From the NCBI RefSeq assembly GCF_018596315.1, contig NZ_JAHEAG010000006.1:186001-250000 (forward strand): 64,000 nt of DNA, written 5' to 3'. The stretch is from Bradyrhizobium sp. SRL28 (GTDB taxonomy: Bacteria > Pseudomonadota > Alphaproteobacteria > Rhizobiales > Xanthobacteraceae). Of this stretch, positions 17,863 through 26,793 are shown piece after piece. The position numbers and the translations under genes were made by a program. The notes under the pieces are model-generated. The model was not told where the DNA came from, made no database searches, and saw only the letters and a list, made by a program, of their open reading frames with translations. Position 1 is the stretch's first letter. Each line of letters opens with the position of its first letter.

Positions 17863-17920
17863 ACTGCAGCCCTCTCAAACCTGCGTGACCGTTCTGGCCG
17901 ACGATGATGTGGTCGTGGAG
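17863..17920 (-). pseudogene. Remnant of the 3' end of a radC gene (copy A)
   Basis: About 48 of 56 bases match the end of the intact radC at 23864-23919 by eye. The minus-strand reading gives HDHIIVGQNGHAGLRGL, corresponding to [17 protein letters not shown] at the RadC C-terminus; the terminal codons and stop have changed. It lies in the 417-bp gap upstream of the DUF1326 gene and in the same orientation as radC. No other part of radC is present. Confidence 0.7.
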
Positions 17921-18130
17921 GGAACCGGCTGTCGCCGGGGGCGTCAATGGGCCACAACCGGAAATCCAGCCATCCGGTTTCAGTCGCAGGTCAACGCCGC
18001 TAAACTTCCGGGGCAAACGGGGTGTGAACACTGCAACGCAAACCCCGGCCCCAGACTGGAGGCTCGGCGGCGACACTCACCTGTTTGTGGAATCAGGGCG
18101 TCAACCATAAGCGACGGGAGGCGCAGTGAG

Positions 18131-18799
18131 ATGGCTGATCAATGGCTATTCAAGAGCGAGACTTACGATAACTGCAATTGCGCCATGAATTGCGGTTGCC
18201 AGTTCAACCTGCCGAGTACCCACGGCTACTGCCAGTCGGCCTTCGTCGGCACCATCGTGGAAGGTCATTTCAACGATACGCCGCTCTCAGGCTTGAACTG
18301 GGCGGCGCTGTACAAATGGCCTGGCGAAATCAAGGACGGAAACGGCCGGCGCCAGATCGTTATCGACGAGCGTGCAGATGAAGCTCAACGGATCGCGCTT
18401 GAAACGATCATCTCAGGCGAGGCGTGCGAACCATTGAGCAATCTATTCGCCGTATTCGCGTCCACCTGCTCGGAATTTTGCAAGACGTTGTTCCTGCCGA
18501 TTGATCTCGATGCGGACCTCGAGCTCAGAACCGCAAGGGTAGAGATACCCGGCGTCATGCGGAGCACCGGCAGGCCGAAGATCAACGAGTTCACCGGTCA
18601 ACCATTCCACATTGCGCTGGCGCGCCCCAGTGGCAGTTTCGAGTTTACCTACGCAGAAATCGGCCTAGGCACCACGTCGGTTACGGGTGACATGGACATG
18701 GCGTACGAAAATTCATGGGCTCACTTCTGCGTTCACCACTTCAACCAGGATGGCCTGGTCAGGCAAAGATCAAGGCTGACGGCATGGCTTGGCACATGA
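18131..18799 (+). CDS. DUF1326-domain protein
   Basis: 222 residues from the ATG at 18131 after GGGAGGCGCAGTGAG. The N-terminus contains a cysteine cluster (YDNCNCAMNCGCQF, then GYCQ) typical of DUF1326, and the central part GLNWAALYKWPGEIKDGNG and IISGEACEPLSNLF is also family-like. DUF1326 proteins often occur with DUF2182 membrane proteins, but none is adjacent. The Cys cluster suggests metal binding; the function is unknown. The gene lies between radC remnants A and B. Confidence 0.82.
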   Translation: MADQWLFKSETYDNCNCAMNCGCQFNLPSTHGYCQSAFVGTIVEGHFNDTPLSGLNWAALYKWPGEIKDGNGRRQIVIDERADEAQRIALETIISGEACEPLSNLFAVFASTCSEFCKTLFLPIDLDADLELRTARVEIPGVMRSTGRPKINEFTGQPFHIALARPSGSFEFTYAEIGLGTTSVTGDMDMAYENSWAHFCVHHFNQDGLVRQRSRLTAWLGT

Positions 18800-18838
18800 C
18801 CCCGCGTTCCCGTGAATGACGTCAGGCAGTGGCGAGGT

Positions 18839-20302
18839 TCAGAATGATCCCGCCAGCGAGCCGAGCACGATGACGGCAACGAGGGCGATGAGCGCGCCGA
18901 CGATACCGACCATGACGATATCGCGATAGCTGTCCCGGTGCGTCGATCCGCAGACGGCGAGCAGCGTGACGACCGCGCCGTTATGCGGCAGGCTGTCGAG
19001 CGTGCCCGAACTGATCACCGCCACGCGATGCAGCAGCGCGGGATCGAGCCCGATCTCCGCCGCGCGCGCCATATACGTCGCCCCGAGGGCGTCGAGCGCA
19101 ATGGTCAGCCCACCCGATGCCGAGCCGGTGAGCGCGGCGAGCACATTGGTCGCAACCGCCAGTGAGACCAGCGGTCCGCCGCCGATGCCGAGCACGATGT
19201 CGCGCACGACATCGAAGGCGGGCATCGCGGCCACCACAGCGCCGAACCCAACCAGGCTCGCCACGCTCACCGCCGGCAGTACGGCGGCGTTGGCGCCGGC
19301 GTCCATGGTTGCACGCAGGGCCGGCAATCGCCGATGGCTGACGGCGAGAACCGCCACGATCGCGCAGGCGAGGGCTGTGATAACAGCCCATACGCCGCCG
19401 ACGGATGCGAGCGACGTTTCGCCCCAGCGAGCTTCGGCGAGAAAGTGGGTGTCCAGCGCCGGCAGGATGAACAGCGACATCGCAAGATTGACGATAATCA
19501 CCACAATGAGGGGCAGCAAGGCGAGTGCAACCGGCGGCGGCGCGTCGGTCACCGCACCGTGTGCGATCTCCGCCGGATCGAATTCCCGCGCGGTAGTGGC
19601 GCGTTCGCGCAGCTTGTCGTCGGTGGCGAGACGGTCGGAAGGCATCGGCACGCCGCCGCCAAAACCTTCGCCGCTTCTTCTTGATTTGGCCTCTTCGCGG
19701 TTGAGCCACCACAGGCCGAAGCCGAACATGATCAGCGATGCCAGAAGGCCAAGGCCGGGCGCGGCGAACGGCGTGGTGCCGAAGAACGGCATCGGGATCG
19801 CGTTCTGGATCGATGGCGTGCCGGGCAGCGCCGACATGGTGAAGGTGGAGGTGCCGAGCACGATCGTCGCCGGCATCAGCCGCCGTGGGATGCCGGCGTT
19901 GCGAAACAGCTCGTGCGCCATCGGCGCGAGTACGAAGAAGGCGACAAACAGACTGACGCCGCCATATGTGACAAGCGCTCCGGCGAGCACCACCGCGAGC
20001 ACGGCCCGCCGCGTGCCCAGCCGCTGCGTCATGAAGGTCGCGATCGCGGCGACCGAGCCACTGTCTTCCATCAGTTTGCCGAACAGGGCGCCGAGCAGAA
20101 ACAGCGGAAAAAACTGGGCCAGAAAGCCTGCCGCGCTCACCATGAAGGTCTGGGTCCAGTGGGCCAGCAGCGGCTCGCGGGAAAACAGCGCGGCCACCAG
20201 CGCGGCAAGCGGCGCGAGGAGCAACACGCTCCACCCCCGATAGGCGAACAAGATCAGCAGGCCGAGCCCGATCAGGATGCCGAGAAGTCCCAGTAGAGTC
20301 AT
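18839..20302 (-). CDS. GntP-family permease (gluconate/organic-acid:H+ symporter)
   Basis: 487 residues from the ATG at 20302. It is almost entirely hydrophobic, with about 12-14 membrane segments (LLGILIGLGLLILFAYRGWS, FFPLFLLGALFGKLMEDSGS). Family motifs include TYGGVSLFVAFFVLAP and LPGTPSIQNAIP in the middle, and ISSGTLDSLPHNGAVVTLLA near the C-terminus. It is an inner-membrane proton-coupled importer of gluconate or a related carboxylate; the substrate is not determined. It is convergent with the DUF1326 gene (39 bp). Confidence 0.88.
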   Translation of the reverse strand: MTLLGLLGILIGLGLLILFAYRGWSVLLLAPLAALVAALFSREPLLAHWTQTFMVSAAGFLAQFFPLFLLGALFGKLMEDSGSVAAIATFMTQRLGTRRAVLAVVLAGALVTYGGVSLFVAFFVLAPMAHELFRNAGIPRRLMPATIVLGTSTFTMSALPGTPSIQNAIPMPFFGTTPFAAPGLGLLASLIMFGFGLWWLNREEAKSRRSGEGFGGGVPMPSDRLATDDKLRERATTAREFDPAEIAHGAVTDAPPPVALALLPLIVVIIVNLAMSLFILPALDTHFLAEARWGETSLASVGGVWAVITALACAIVAVLAVSHRRLPALRATMDAGANAAVLPAVSVASLVGFGAVVAAMPAFDVVRDIVLGIGGGPLVSLAVATNVLAALTGSASGGLTIALDALGATYMARAAEIGLDPALLHRVAVISSGTLDSLPHNGAVVTLLAVCGSTHRDSYRDIVMVGIVGALIALVAVIVLGSLAGSF

Positions 20303-20420
20303 CGCCCTCAGCACTCCGCAAGCGGTGCATCGAGATCGGTCGTGGAGCGCCGGCCGGGGTCGCATGCGCTTTCAGGAATGCGTGCGCATTCCAGCCCGGC
20401 GCGCGCCCTTCAGGACGCTC

Positions 20421-20639
20421 CTATACTCCTCTCGATCCTTCGTAGGATCGACGCAGCAGCGCGAACAGACTGCCGCCCGTTGCAGCCCCCAGCAGGTAGG
20501 CGACGGCGACCAGCAGCGCGAGCGGCACGCGGGCATTCAAGCCGAGGAAAGACATGGTGACGGCCTCGAAGTTCTGCAGCGCGAAGATGATGGTCGCAAC
20601 GGCGAAAAGAATGATGACGGCGAGGTAGATCCAGCGCAT
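20421..20639 (-). CDS. LapA-domain small membrane protein
   Basis: 72 residues from the ATG at 20639, preceded by a strong AGGAGG. It has two hydrophobic segments (RWIYLAVIILFAVATIIFAL and LALLVAVAYLLGAATGGSLF) separated by QNFEAVTMSFLG, the LapA (DUF1049) pattern. Relatives help in lipopolysaccharide assembly or are uncharacterised. It follows the HdeD-family gene by 57 bp on the same strand. Confidence 0.85.
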   Translation of the reverse strand: MRWIYLAVIILFAVATIIFALQNFEAVTMSFLGLNARVPLALLVAVAYLLGAATGGSLFALLRRSYEGSRGV

Positions 20640-20696
20640 GGCGCCTCCTTTTCGTCGCTCAAGAGACTGCGCCGCACGCAGCCCGCCAACCACACC

Positions 20697-21272
20697 TCAG
20701 CGAGCGCGGCGCAAGCCGACGCCGAGCCCGATCCAGCTCGCGCCGGCCATGATGAGATCGATGCCGAGGAACAGGCCGAGGATATAAGCGCTCGACACCG
20801 GCCAGCGCAGCAGGATCAGCACGCCGAGCAAAAGCGTGATCAGGCCTGACAGCGCCACCCAGATCCAGGGCGTTTCCCGTTTCATGCTGAAGGCCAGAAA
20901 CATTCTCATGATGCCCGAGACCACCAGCGATGCGCCGAGAACGAGGGTCAGCAGCACTGCGGCGAGCAGCGGATTCTGGAACGTGACGAAGCCGGCGATG
21001 ATGTAGAGCACGCCGAGCAGGGCCCAGAGCAGGAATTTGCCCCAGCTCTTGATCTGGAAGGCGCTAAAGACTTCGGCGACGCCGGAGATGATCATCATCA
21101 CGCCGACGACGAGAACGCTGACGACGGTAGCCATCGCGACGCTGCCAAGCGCGATAAACCCGGCAATCAGATAGATGACGCCGAGCGCGATGATCCAGCC
21201 CGACTTGGCGCGCAGGGGCGCCGTATCCGAACCGGCCTGAGGGTTTCTCGCGGTGTCTGAAGTGCTGGTCAT
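20697..21272 (-). CDS. HdeD-family (DUF308) membrane protein
   Basis: 191 residues with six membrane segments arranged as pairs (WIIALGVIYLIAGFIALGSV, VSVLVVGVMMIISGVAEVFS, FLLWALLGVLYIIAGFVTF, LLTLVLGASLVVSGIMRMFL). The repeated G-x-x-x-I-x-G-F hairpins are the HdeD/DUF308 hallmark. HdeD is linked to acid resistance in enterobacteria; the role here is unknown. LapA follows, suggesting an envelope-stress pair. Confidence 0.88.
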   Translation of the reverse strand: MTSTSDTARNPQAGSDTAPLRAKSGWIIALGVIYLIAGFIALGSVAMATVVSVLVVGVMMIISGVAEVFSAFQIKSWGKFLLWALLGVLYIIAGFVTFQNPLLAAVLLTLVLGASLVVSGIMRMFLAFSMKRETPWIWVALSGLITLLLGVLILLRWPVSSAYILGLFLGIDLIMAGASWIGLGVGLRRAR

Positions 21273-21493
21273 GACGGTCCTCCGATACGAAAACCTATCC
21301 GACGTGGTTTGTCGGTCTCTCGACGCGACAGCGCGCGGCGTGGGATGTGCGACAGGTGCATATTAGCGCAACTGCCCGTTGCGATCACCTGATTTTAATA
21401 GCGCCGGTCGTTGATTTCGTCGTGCGAGGTCTTGCCGCGGCATGATGGTGGTCGCCTCGTTGGGATAGGCGATTACCGAGCTGTGGCGGCAGG

Positions 21494-21600
21494 TTAGATC
21501 AGCCGCATCCCCTTCAGGCTCGTATGCCCGTTCTTGCCGACGACGATGTGGTCGTGCACGGAAATGCCGAGCGGGATGGCGATCTGGGCGTGGATAGGGT
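21494..21600 (-). pseudogene. Remnant of the 3' end of a radC gene (copy B)
   Basis: The minus strand reads ...[20 protein letters not shown] then SLKGMRLI and a TAA stop (21494-21496), equivalent to the last 30-35 residues of RadC. About 82 of 92 bases match the intact radC end (23857-23948) by eye, and several differences are synonymous or conservative. The match fades beyond about 21600. It has the same orientation as radC, 2.3 kb away, and about 3.6 kb from copy A. Confidence 0.75.
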
Positions 21601-21755
21601 CACGCATTATGTGCGCAACACGGGCCGCTCTGTCACAAAGCAGACTTCGCTGGATCAGCTTCGATGTCAGCGCGGGAGGGCGTCGGGTAGGCGTTGCGTG
21701 CTTCCGCGGCTTTGCATCTGAGCATGGGGTTTGGCCCTCGGTACCTGTTCGACAG

Positions 21756-22745
21756 TCACTCGGGCTTGATCCCCGCGTCCTTCACGACCTTGCTCCAGTG
21801 CGCGATCTGCGACTTGATGTGCGCGCCGAACTCGCCGGGCGTCCCGCCGGCGGGCTCCGCCGCGATCTTCGCGAACGCCTCGCGCACGCTCGCCTTCGCC
21901 AGGGCCTTGTTGATTGCCTCGTTCAGCACGCCGATGATGGCGTCTGGTGTGCCGCTCTTCACCACGAAGCCGACCCAGTCCTCAATAACGAGCTCCGGGA
22001 ATCCCTCCTCGACGACGGTGGGAACGTCCTTCAGGGCTGCCATGCGCGTTGGTGCCGTGATGGCGAGCGCTCGGAGCTTGCCGGAGGCAATCAGTTCGAG
22101 AACAGGCAAAGGCGTGATGAACTGATAGTGGTTGGTGCCGTTGACGAGATCCCCGATCGCCTGCGGCAGGGCCCGGTAGGGGACGTGGGTCACGCGCACC
22201 CCCGTCTGGAGCCTGAACTGTTCGCCTGCGAGATGGGCTGGCGTGCCCATCCCGCCTGATGAGAATGTGAACTTGTCGGGCTGGCTTTTCAGCAAGGCAA
22301 CAAGCTCCGTCATCGACTTGGCGGATACTGACGGATTGGCAACCAGAACGTGATGCGCGGTCATGACCTTGATTACCGGAGCAAAATCGGTGTCATGACG
22401 AAAGGCTATGTTCGACAGGAGTGCGGGAGATGCCGAAGCGCCCATTGTGAAGGCCAGGATCGTATATCCGTCCGCCGGTTGCTTGAGGACCTCGCCGGCT
22501 GCAAGCGTCCCCGCGGCTCCAGGCTTGTTCTCGACGACAATCCGCCAGCCTTCGCTCTGCCCAAGCTCGTTGGCGATAATACGCGTGATGATGTCCGGCG
22601 GCGCGCCAGCCCCGCCTCCGACGACGATGCGGATCATGCCGGACGGGTAGGATTGCGCGACCGCCGGTTGGGCCATTGCTCCCAGGCTCACTGCCAGCAG
22701 GAGGCGCCCCCACCAATAGATTCCACGAAATGTTTGCGTTGCCAT
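21756..22745 (-). CDS. Tripartite tricarboxylate transporter (Bug family) substrate-binding protein
   Basis: 329 residues from the ATG at 22745, preceded by GAGGAGGGTGAGA. The signal peptide ends near AQPAVAQSYP. The TctC/Bug fold appears as IRIVVGGGAGAPPDIITRII, VENKPGAAGTLAAGEVLKQP, DGYTILAFTMGA, FSSGGMGTPAHLAGEQF and VPYRALPQAIGDL. It binds a carboxylate or related ligand in the periplasm. The membrane partners TctA/TctB are absent nearby, so it is an orphan binding protein. It is divergent from an IclR regulator across a region with a three-site palindrome array. Confidence 0.9.
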   Translation of the reverse strand: MATQTFRGIYWWGRLLLAVSLGAMAQPAVAQSYPSGMIRIVVGGGAGAPPDIITRIIANELGQSEGWRIVVENKPGAAGTLAAGEVLKQPADGYTILAFTMGASASPALLSNIAFRHDTDFAPVIKVMTAHHVLVANPSVSAKSMTELVALLKSQPDKFTFSSGGMGTPAHLAGEQFRLQTGVRVTHVPYRALPQAIGDLVNGTNHYQFITPLPVLELIASGKLRALAITAPTRMAALKDVPTVVEEGFPELVIEDWVGFVVKSGTPDAIIGVLNEAINKALAKASVREAFAKIAAEPAGGTPGEFGAHIKSQIAHWSKVVKDAGIKPE

Positions 22746-22845
22746 TCTCACCCTCCTCGTAGATGCACAGCATCGTGCCGCCTCGGATGTCCCGCTCGCG
22801 AAGGATCGGGCTCTGCTGTGCAAGAAACCATAGAAATCGGTGTCG

Positions 22846-22911
22846 ATTCCGCTGGGCGGAACGCTGAATTCCGGACTGCGGAACACTGGACTCCGCGGAG
22901 CGGAACGGGAA
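22846..22911. promoter_or_regulatory. Three tandem 22-bp palindromic units, probable IclR operators
   Basis: The palindrome TTCCG-N5-CGGAA occurs at 22847-22861 and 22869-22883, and with one change (CTCCG) at 22891-22905. Starts are exactly 22 bp apart, two helical turns, so the sites face the same side of the helix. Each is followed by C after CGGAA. The array sits between the TTT binding-protein start (22745) and the IclR start (22947), the expected position for autoregulation and control of the divergent gene. Confidence 0.7.
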
Positions 22912-22946
22912 GAATGGCCGAGCTCGACGAGCGACAGGAATCGGCA

Positions 22947-23753
22947 ATGCCGAGGGTCGAAACAATCAGAGGATTGGAGCGAGGACTGCAAGTCCTTAGA
23001 TTCCTCCACTCGGAACCGATTTCGTCGCTGCACGAGATCCACGCCGCAACGGCGATATCCAAGCCCAGCCTGCTGCGCATTCTGAACACGCTGGAGCGGG
23101 CGGGCATGGTCGCGCGGCGTCTGGCCGACGGCCGCTATCGGCTAAGCGTCTTCACGGACGTCGTACGAAAGCAGGACCGGTACGACCGCGTTGCCGAGGC
23201 TGCAGCACCCGTTCTGGCCCGACTGTGCAAGAAGGTGAAGTGGCCGTCCGATCTGTTCGTGCCCGCTGGCAACTGCATGGAAAGACGCGAGACGACCGTG
23301 CCGCACAGTCCGTTCGTGCTCCCAGGGCTGCACGGCCGGGTTGGTGGCCGGGTGGGGTGGCTGATGACGGGCGTCGGGCGCGCTTATCTCGCGTGGTGTC
23401 CGGAGAAGGAGCGGGAAGACACCTTGCGCATACTCAGGAAATCCAACAACCCGGAGGACTGGCTCGCGCGCGACCCGAAGAAGCTCGAGAGAATTCTCAG
23501 TGAGGCGCGGCGCCGGGGTTACGCAACACGCGACCCAAGCTACGTGGCCGGTAGATACGGAGAAACCCCGGCCGATGATGGGGCAGCCGCAATTGCCGTG
23601 GCGCTGTTCGATGGCAGGCGTGTTCATGGCTCGATCAATTTTCGCTGGATCAGGACGGCGTTCACGGTAGATGACTTCGCCGCCCGGCACCTTGCCGATC
23701 TGCAGGCCGCCGCGCGCGAGATCGTGGGCTCTCTGCAGAGGCCGGCAAGGTAG
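22947..23753 (+). CDS. IclR-family transcriptional regulator
   Basis: 268 residues from the ATG at 22947 (AGGAA upstream); an in-frame ATG at 22914 also has a fair site but would overlap close to the operator array. The N-terminal winged helix-turn-helix is at about 5-65 (RGLQVLRFLHSEPISSLHEI, ISKPSLLRILNTLERAGMVA). The C-terminal effector domain (about 80-260) includes GVGRAYLAWCPEKEREDTL and GAAAIAVALFDGRRVHGSIN. It probably controls the divergent TTT binding-protein gene. Confidence 0.9.
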   Translation: MPRVETIRGLERGLQVLRFLHSEPISSLHEIHAATAISKPSLLRILNTLERAGMVARRLADGRYRLSVFTDVVRKQDRYDRVAEAAAPVLARLCKKVKWPSDLFVPAGNCMERRETTVPHSPFVLPGLHGRVGGRVGWLMTGVGRAYLAWCPEKEREDTLRILRKSNNPEDWLARDPKKLERILSEARRRGYATRDPSYVAGRYGETPADDGAAAIAVALFDGRRVHGSINFRWIRTAFTVDDFAARHLADLQAAAREIVGSLQRPAR

Positions 23754-23856
23754 CCATCCCCAACGTCTATGGCTGATGGCGAGTCGGCTCGGGGTTAAAG
23801 GGCGCCGTTCCCAGCGCTTCCGGTGCACGTCGGCTTTGCGCCTGAAAGCTGACTTG

Positions 23857-24582
23857 CTAGATCAGCTTCAGCCCCTTCAAACTCGCATGCCCGTTCTTGC
23901 CGACGATGATGTGGTCGTGGACCGAAATGCCGAGCGGGGTGGCGATCTGGACGATGGCCTTGGTCATATGGATATCGGCCTGTGAGGGCGTCGGATCGCC
24001 GCTCGGATGATTGTGCACCAGGATCAGCGCGGTCGCCGATAGTTCGAGGGCGCGCTTGATCACCTCGCGCGGATAGACCGGGGTGTGGTCGACGGTGCCG
24101 GTCTGCTGGATTTCGTCAGCGATCAGTTGATTGCGCTTGTCGAGGAACAGCAGGCGAAACTGCTCTTTATCGGCAAACGCCATGCCGCTGCGGCAATACT
24201 CGATCACGTCGTTCCAGGACGACAGCGCAACCTTGCGCTTGATCTCGCCCTTTGCCACCCGGCTGGCGGCGGCTGCGAGCAATTTGATCTGGTTGATCGA
24301 GGCCTCGCCGATGCCGTCGACCTCGCGCAGGCGCGCGACCGGCGCGTGAATGACTTCGGCGAACGAGCCGAATTTTTTCAACAGCGCTTTCGCCAGCGGC
24401 TTGGTGTCGCGCCGGGGCAGGGCCGGAAACAGCGCCATCTCCAGCAGTTCATAGTCGCTCAGCGCCTCCGGCCCGGCCGCATAGAAGCGCTCGCGCAGGC
24501 GTTCGCGGTGGCCGTGATAATGCGGCGTCTCGGCGGATTGATCTGGAGGGGGGCTGATCTTGGCTGGCATCGCCGTAACCAT
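23857..24582 (-). CDS. radC: RadC/JAB-domain protein
   Basis: 241 residues from the ATG at 24582 (also 24570). An N-terminal helix-hairpin-helix region ([18 protein letters not shown], about 89-106) precedes the MPN/JAB domain with the JAMM zinc motif [14 protein letters not shown] at about 190-203. It ends [19 protein letters not shown]. RadC was named as a DNA-repair protein, but its role is unresolved; the JAMM motif suggests metalloprotease-like chemistry. Two diverged copies of its 3' end lie upstream at 17.9 and 21.5 kb in the same orientation. Confidence 0.92.
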   Translation of the reverse strand: MVTAMPAKISPPPDQSAETPHYHGHRERLRERFYAAGPEALSDYELLEMALFPALPRRDTKPLAKALLKKFGSFAEVIHAPVARLREVDGIGEASINQIKLLAAAASRVAKGEIKRKVALSSWNDVIEYCRSGMAFADKEQFRLLFLDKRNQLIADEIQQTGTVDHTPVYPREVIKRALELSATALILVHNHPSGDPTPSQADIHMTKAIVQIATPLGISVHDHIIVGKNGHASLKGLKLI

Positions 24583-24630
24583 GCAGTGCCGGCGAGCTTT
24601 TGCAACTCTAAAGTGCGAGCGTTTCTGGCG

Positions 24631-24657
24631 AAAAGGCGCCGCAGACAGTGCGGCGCC
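24631..24657 (-). terminator. Rho-independent terminator of the metallo-hydrolase gene
   Basis: Perfect 8-bp stem GGCGCCGC (24635-24642) against GCGGCGCC (24650-24657) with a 7-base loop. On the minus strand it is followed by TTTT (plus A run at 24631-24634). It lies 29 bases downstream of the metallo-hydrolase stop. Confidence 0.75.
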
Positions 24658-24685
24658 TTCCGATCGTTTCAAACCTTGCTTGCGA

Positions 24686-25645
24686 TCAGGCCTTCACGGC
24701 CGCGAACGCATAACCGTTGCCATCTTTCGACAGCGTTCCGACATTCGGGAAGCCGAAATGATAGCCGGCGATCATGGCCTTGTCCGCGATCACGCGGTCG
24801 AACAAGGCGCGGCGCGTAGCTTCCGCCTGCGGCCCGTCGGCGTCGAACGACGAGATCCAGCCGGGGTTCCTTACGAACAACTGGTGGAGGGTGGAGGCGT
24901 CGCCCTGGACGATCAGTTGCTGTCCGCCCGAGGCCACCAGGAAGGACATGTGGCCGACGGTGTGGCCGGGCGTAGCGATGGCTTTGACGCCGGGCGCGAG
25001 GTCGGCGCCGTCGCTGTACTGCTTGATGTTCTTCCAGGTCGGGAAGGTCGCCTGAATGCGCTTCACAGTGCCGCGCGCGGCTTCAGGGAGTTTCTCCACC
25101 AGCGCGGGATCGGTCCAGAACTTGTACTCCACCTCGGGCATCATGATTTCTGCATTCGGGAACACCTGCGCGTTGGTTTCCTTCACCCACAGGCCCGAAA
25201 TGTGATCTGCATGGAAGTGTGAAATGATGACGGTGGAGACGGCCGCCGGATCGAGACCCGCCGCCTTCATGTTGTCGGCGAGCTTGCCCACCGTCGGCGG
25301 CCCGTTGTTGCCAAATCCGGTGTCGAACAGGATGACCTTGCCGCCGGTGCGGATCGCTGTGACGGTGAAGGGATTGTCGAACTTGTCGGGACCGATGCCG
25401 GCTGCGGTCAGCGCTTTCTTGACGTCGTCAACCGAGGCGTTCTTGACCATGCCCTCAGCGACGACGCGCTCGACGGAGCCATCATGCAGGCTGAAGACCT
25501 CGATGTCGCCGACCATGTATTTGAAGCTGTCAGCGGCGCGCTGCGCATGCGCAGCCCCGATGAAAGAAACCGGTCCCTTGAGGCCGAAAACCAGCGCGGC
25601 CCCTGTGCTCCCGAGAACCAGATCACGACGTGAAATTTCGAACAT
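24686..25645 (-). CDS. Tat-exported MBL-fold metallo-hydrolase
   Basis: 319 residues from the ATG at 25645 after GGGAGC. The N-terminus [20 protein letters not shown] is a twin-arginine signal ending near AAHAQ. The zinc motif [10 protein letters not shown] (H-x-H-x-D-H) lies mid-protein, preceded by the Asp of [11 protein letters not shown] and followed by [12 protein letters not shown] and AGYHFGFPN, completing the beta-lactamase-fold binuclear site. It resembles secreted quorum-quenching or methyl-parathion-hydrolase-type enzymes; the substrate is unknown. It has its own strong terminator. Confidence 0.9.
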   Translation of the reverse strand: MFEISRRDLVLGSTGAALVFGLKGPVSFIGAAHAQRAADSFKYMVGDIEVFSLHDGSVERVVAEGMVKNASVDDVKKALTAAGIGPDKFDNPFTVTAIRTGGKVILFDTGFGNNGPPTVGKLADNMKAAGLDPAAVSTVIISHFHADHISGLWVKETNAQVFPNAEIMMPEVEYKFWTDPALVEKLPEAARGTVKRIQATFPTWKNIKQYSDGADLAPGVKAIATPGHTVGHMSFLVASGGQQLIVQGDASTLHQLFVRNPGWISSFDADGPQAEATRRALFDRVIADKAMIAGYHFGFPNVGTLSKDGNGYAFAAVKA

Positions 25646-25794
25646 TGCCCATGCTCCCTTGATTGATCTTTTGCCCGCCAGAGACTTCTGTTCCGAAGGG
25701 CTCGCGCTAGATGCTACCCCACACAACCCGGGATATTCCGGTGCATTGCAGCTCAATGACAAAGCGTGTTGCCGCAATGCGGGGCAGGGGGCTT

Positions 25795-26754
25795 TCAGCA
25801 CATGCGAGGCATTTGCAAACACGGCTCGCGGCCGGGACCATTCACACGGAAGGCCTCAATGAAGCGGCCCTCCTTCTGGGTCACGAACACGGTTCTGCCG
25901 TCGGGGCCGCCAAAGCTGAGGTTGGTCGGCTGCTTTCCGCTCAGGGGTACCTCGCGCTCGAGCGATCCATCGGCTGCGATAACAGCGATCTTGCCGGCCG
26001 AAAGCCGCGCCAGATAAATCCGGCCATCGACGTCGGTGCGCAGGCCGTCGACCTCGAAATCCGCAAAACCCCTGACCAGCCGTGGGTCGAGCAATTTGCT
26101 GCCGTCGAGGCGATAGGCCCAGACCTGCCGCGAATTCGACTCGCTCACGTAAAGCGTGGCGCCGTCCGGGCTCAGATCGATCCCGTTGGTCACGCCGAGG
26201 CGCCTTGTACTGGACATCACTTCACCCTGACCCTTGCCGTCGGCGCCGCGGGTAATGCGCCAGATCTGGCCGCCTGCGGGCGATGCAAATCGCGGGTCGC
26301 TGGCATAGAGCGTGCCGTCCGCCGCGATCGCCAGGTCGTTTGGCTGATTGAACCGATCGGAATGAAAGTAGACGCGCGGCGTGGTTTCGCCGCGCTCGAT
26401 GACCCAGACATTATGCTTCTTGAAATCAGCGACGTACATCCGCCCCTGCCGATCGAAACGAATGCCGTTGCCGATGCTGCCAGCAGGAAGCGACGTGAAG
26501 AGCTGGGACTGCGCGGCGCCAGCCGCCAGCTTGCCGATGTTGCCGCTCTGTTGAAAATTGACAACGTAAAGGTTGCCTGATGCGTCGACCGCGGGACCTT
26601 CGATGCCGGACGTGTACTCGCCCTCCGGCGTGATCCGCTTGCTGACGAACAGGGGATCCTCGGCCGCGTTGCTCTGGCTTGCGAGGCAAATGGCACATGC
26701 GATGAGACAAGTCGCAGCAAGTCCGGTTCGAAAGCGCCGTGCCACCGCCGCCAT
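25795..26754 (-). CDS. SMP-30/gluconolactonase-like secreted beta-propeller
   Basis: 319 residues from the ATG at 26754 with GGGAGCTGACG upstream. The signal peptide ends near SQSNAAE. Repeated blades appear as GPAVDASGNLYVVNF, IRFDRQGRMYVADF, LAIAADGTLYASDPRF, GIDLSPDGATLYVSES and LRTDVDGRIYLARL, the SMP-30/LRE propeller pattern. It is probably a periplasmic lactonase or sugar-binding propeller. It is followed on the same strand by the metallo-hydrolase (149 bp). Confidence 0.85.
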   Translation of the reverse strand: MAAVARRFRTGLAATCLIACAICLASQSNAAEDPLFVSKRITPEGEYTSGIEGPAVDASGNLYVVNFQQSGNIGKLAAGAAQSQLFTSLPAGSIGNGIRFDRQGRMYVADFKKHNVWVIERGETTPRVYFHSDRFNQPNDLAIAADGTLYASDPRFASPAGGQIWRITRGADGKGQGEVMSSTRRLGVTNGIDLSPDGATLYVSESNSRQVWAYRLDGSKLLDPRLVRGFADFEVDGLRTDVDGRIYLARLSAGKIAVIAADGSLEREVPLSGKQPTNLSFGGPDGRTVFVTQKEGRFIEAFRVNGPGREPCLQMPRMC

Positions 26755-26793
26755 CGTCAGCTCCCGGCACGGGAGGGGCAGGCGCCTGCCCAA

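Noticed and set aside
22846..22911. CRISPR-like or replication-iteron reading of the 22-bp periodic repeats
   Set aside because: Units abut with no spacers, each is a palindrome, and the place is a divergent promoter beside a regulator gene; operator sites explain this better.
17863..23857. Calling the segment between radC ends a complete mobile element
   Set aside because: No integrase, transposase or relaxase is present and the end repeats have diverged; only the repeat arrangement is reported.
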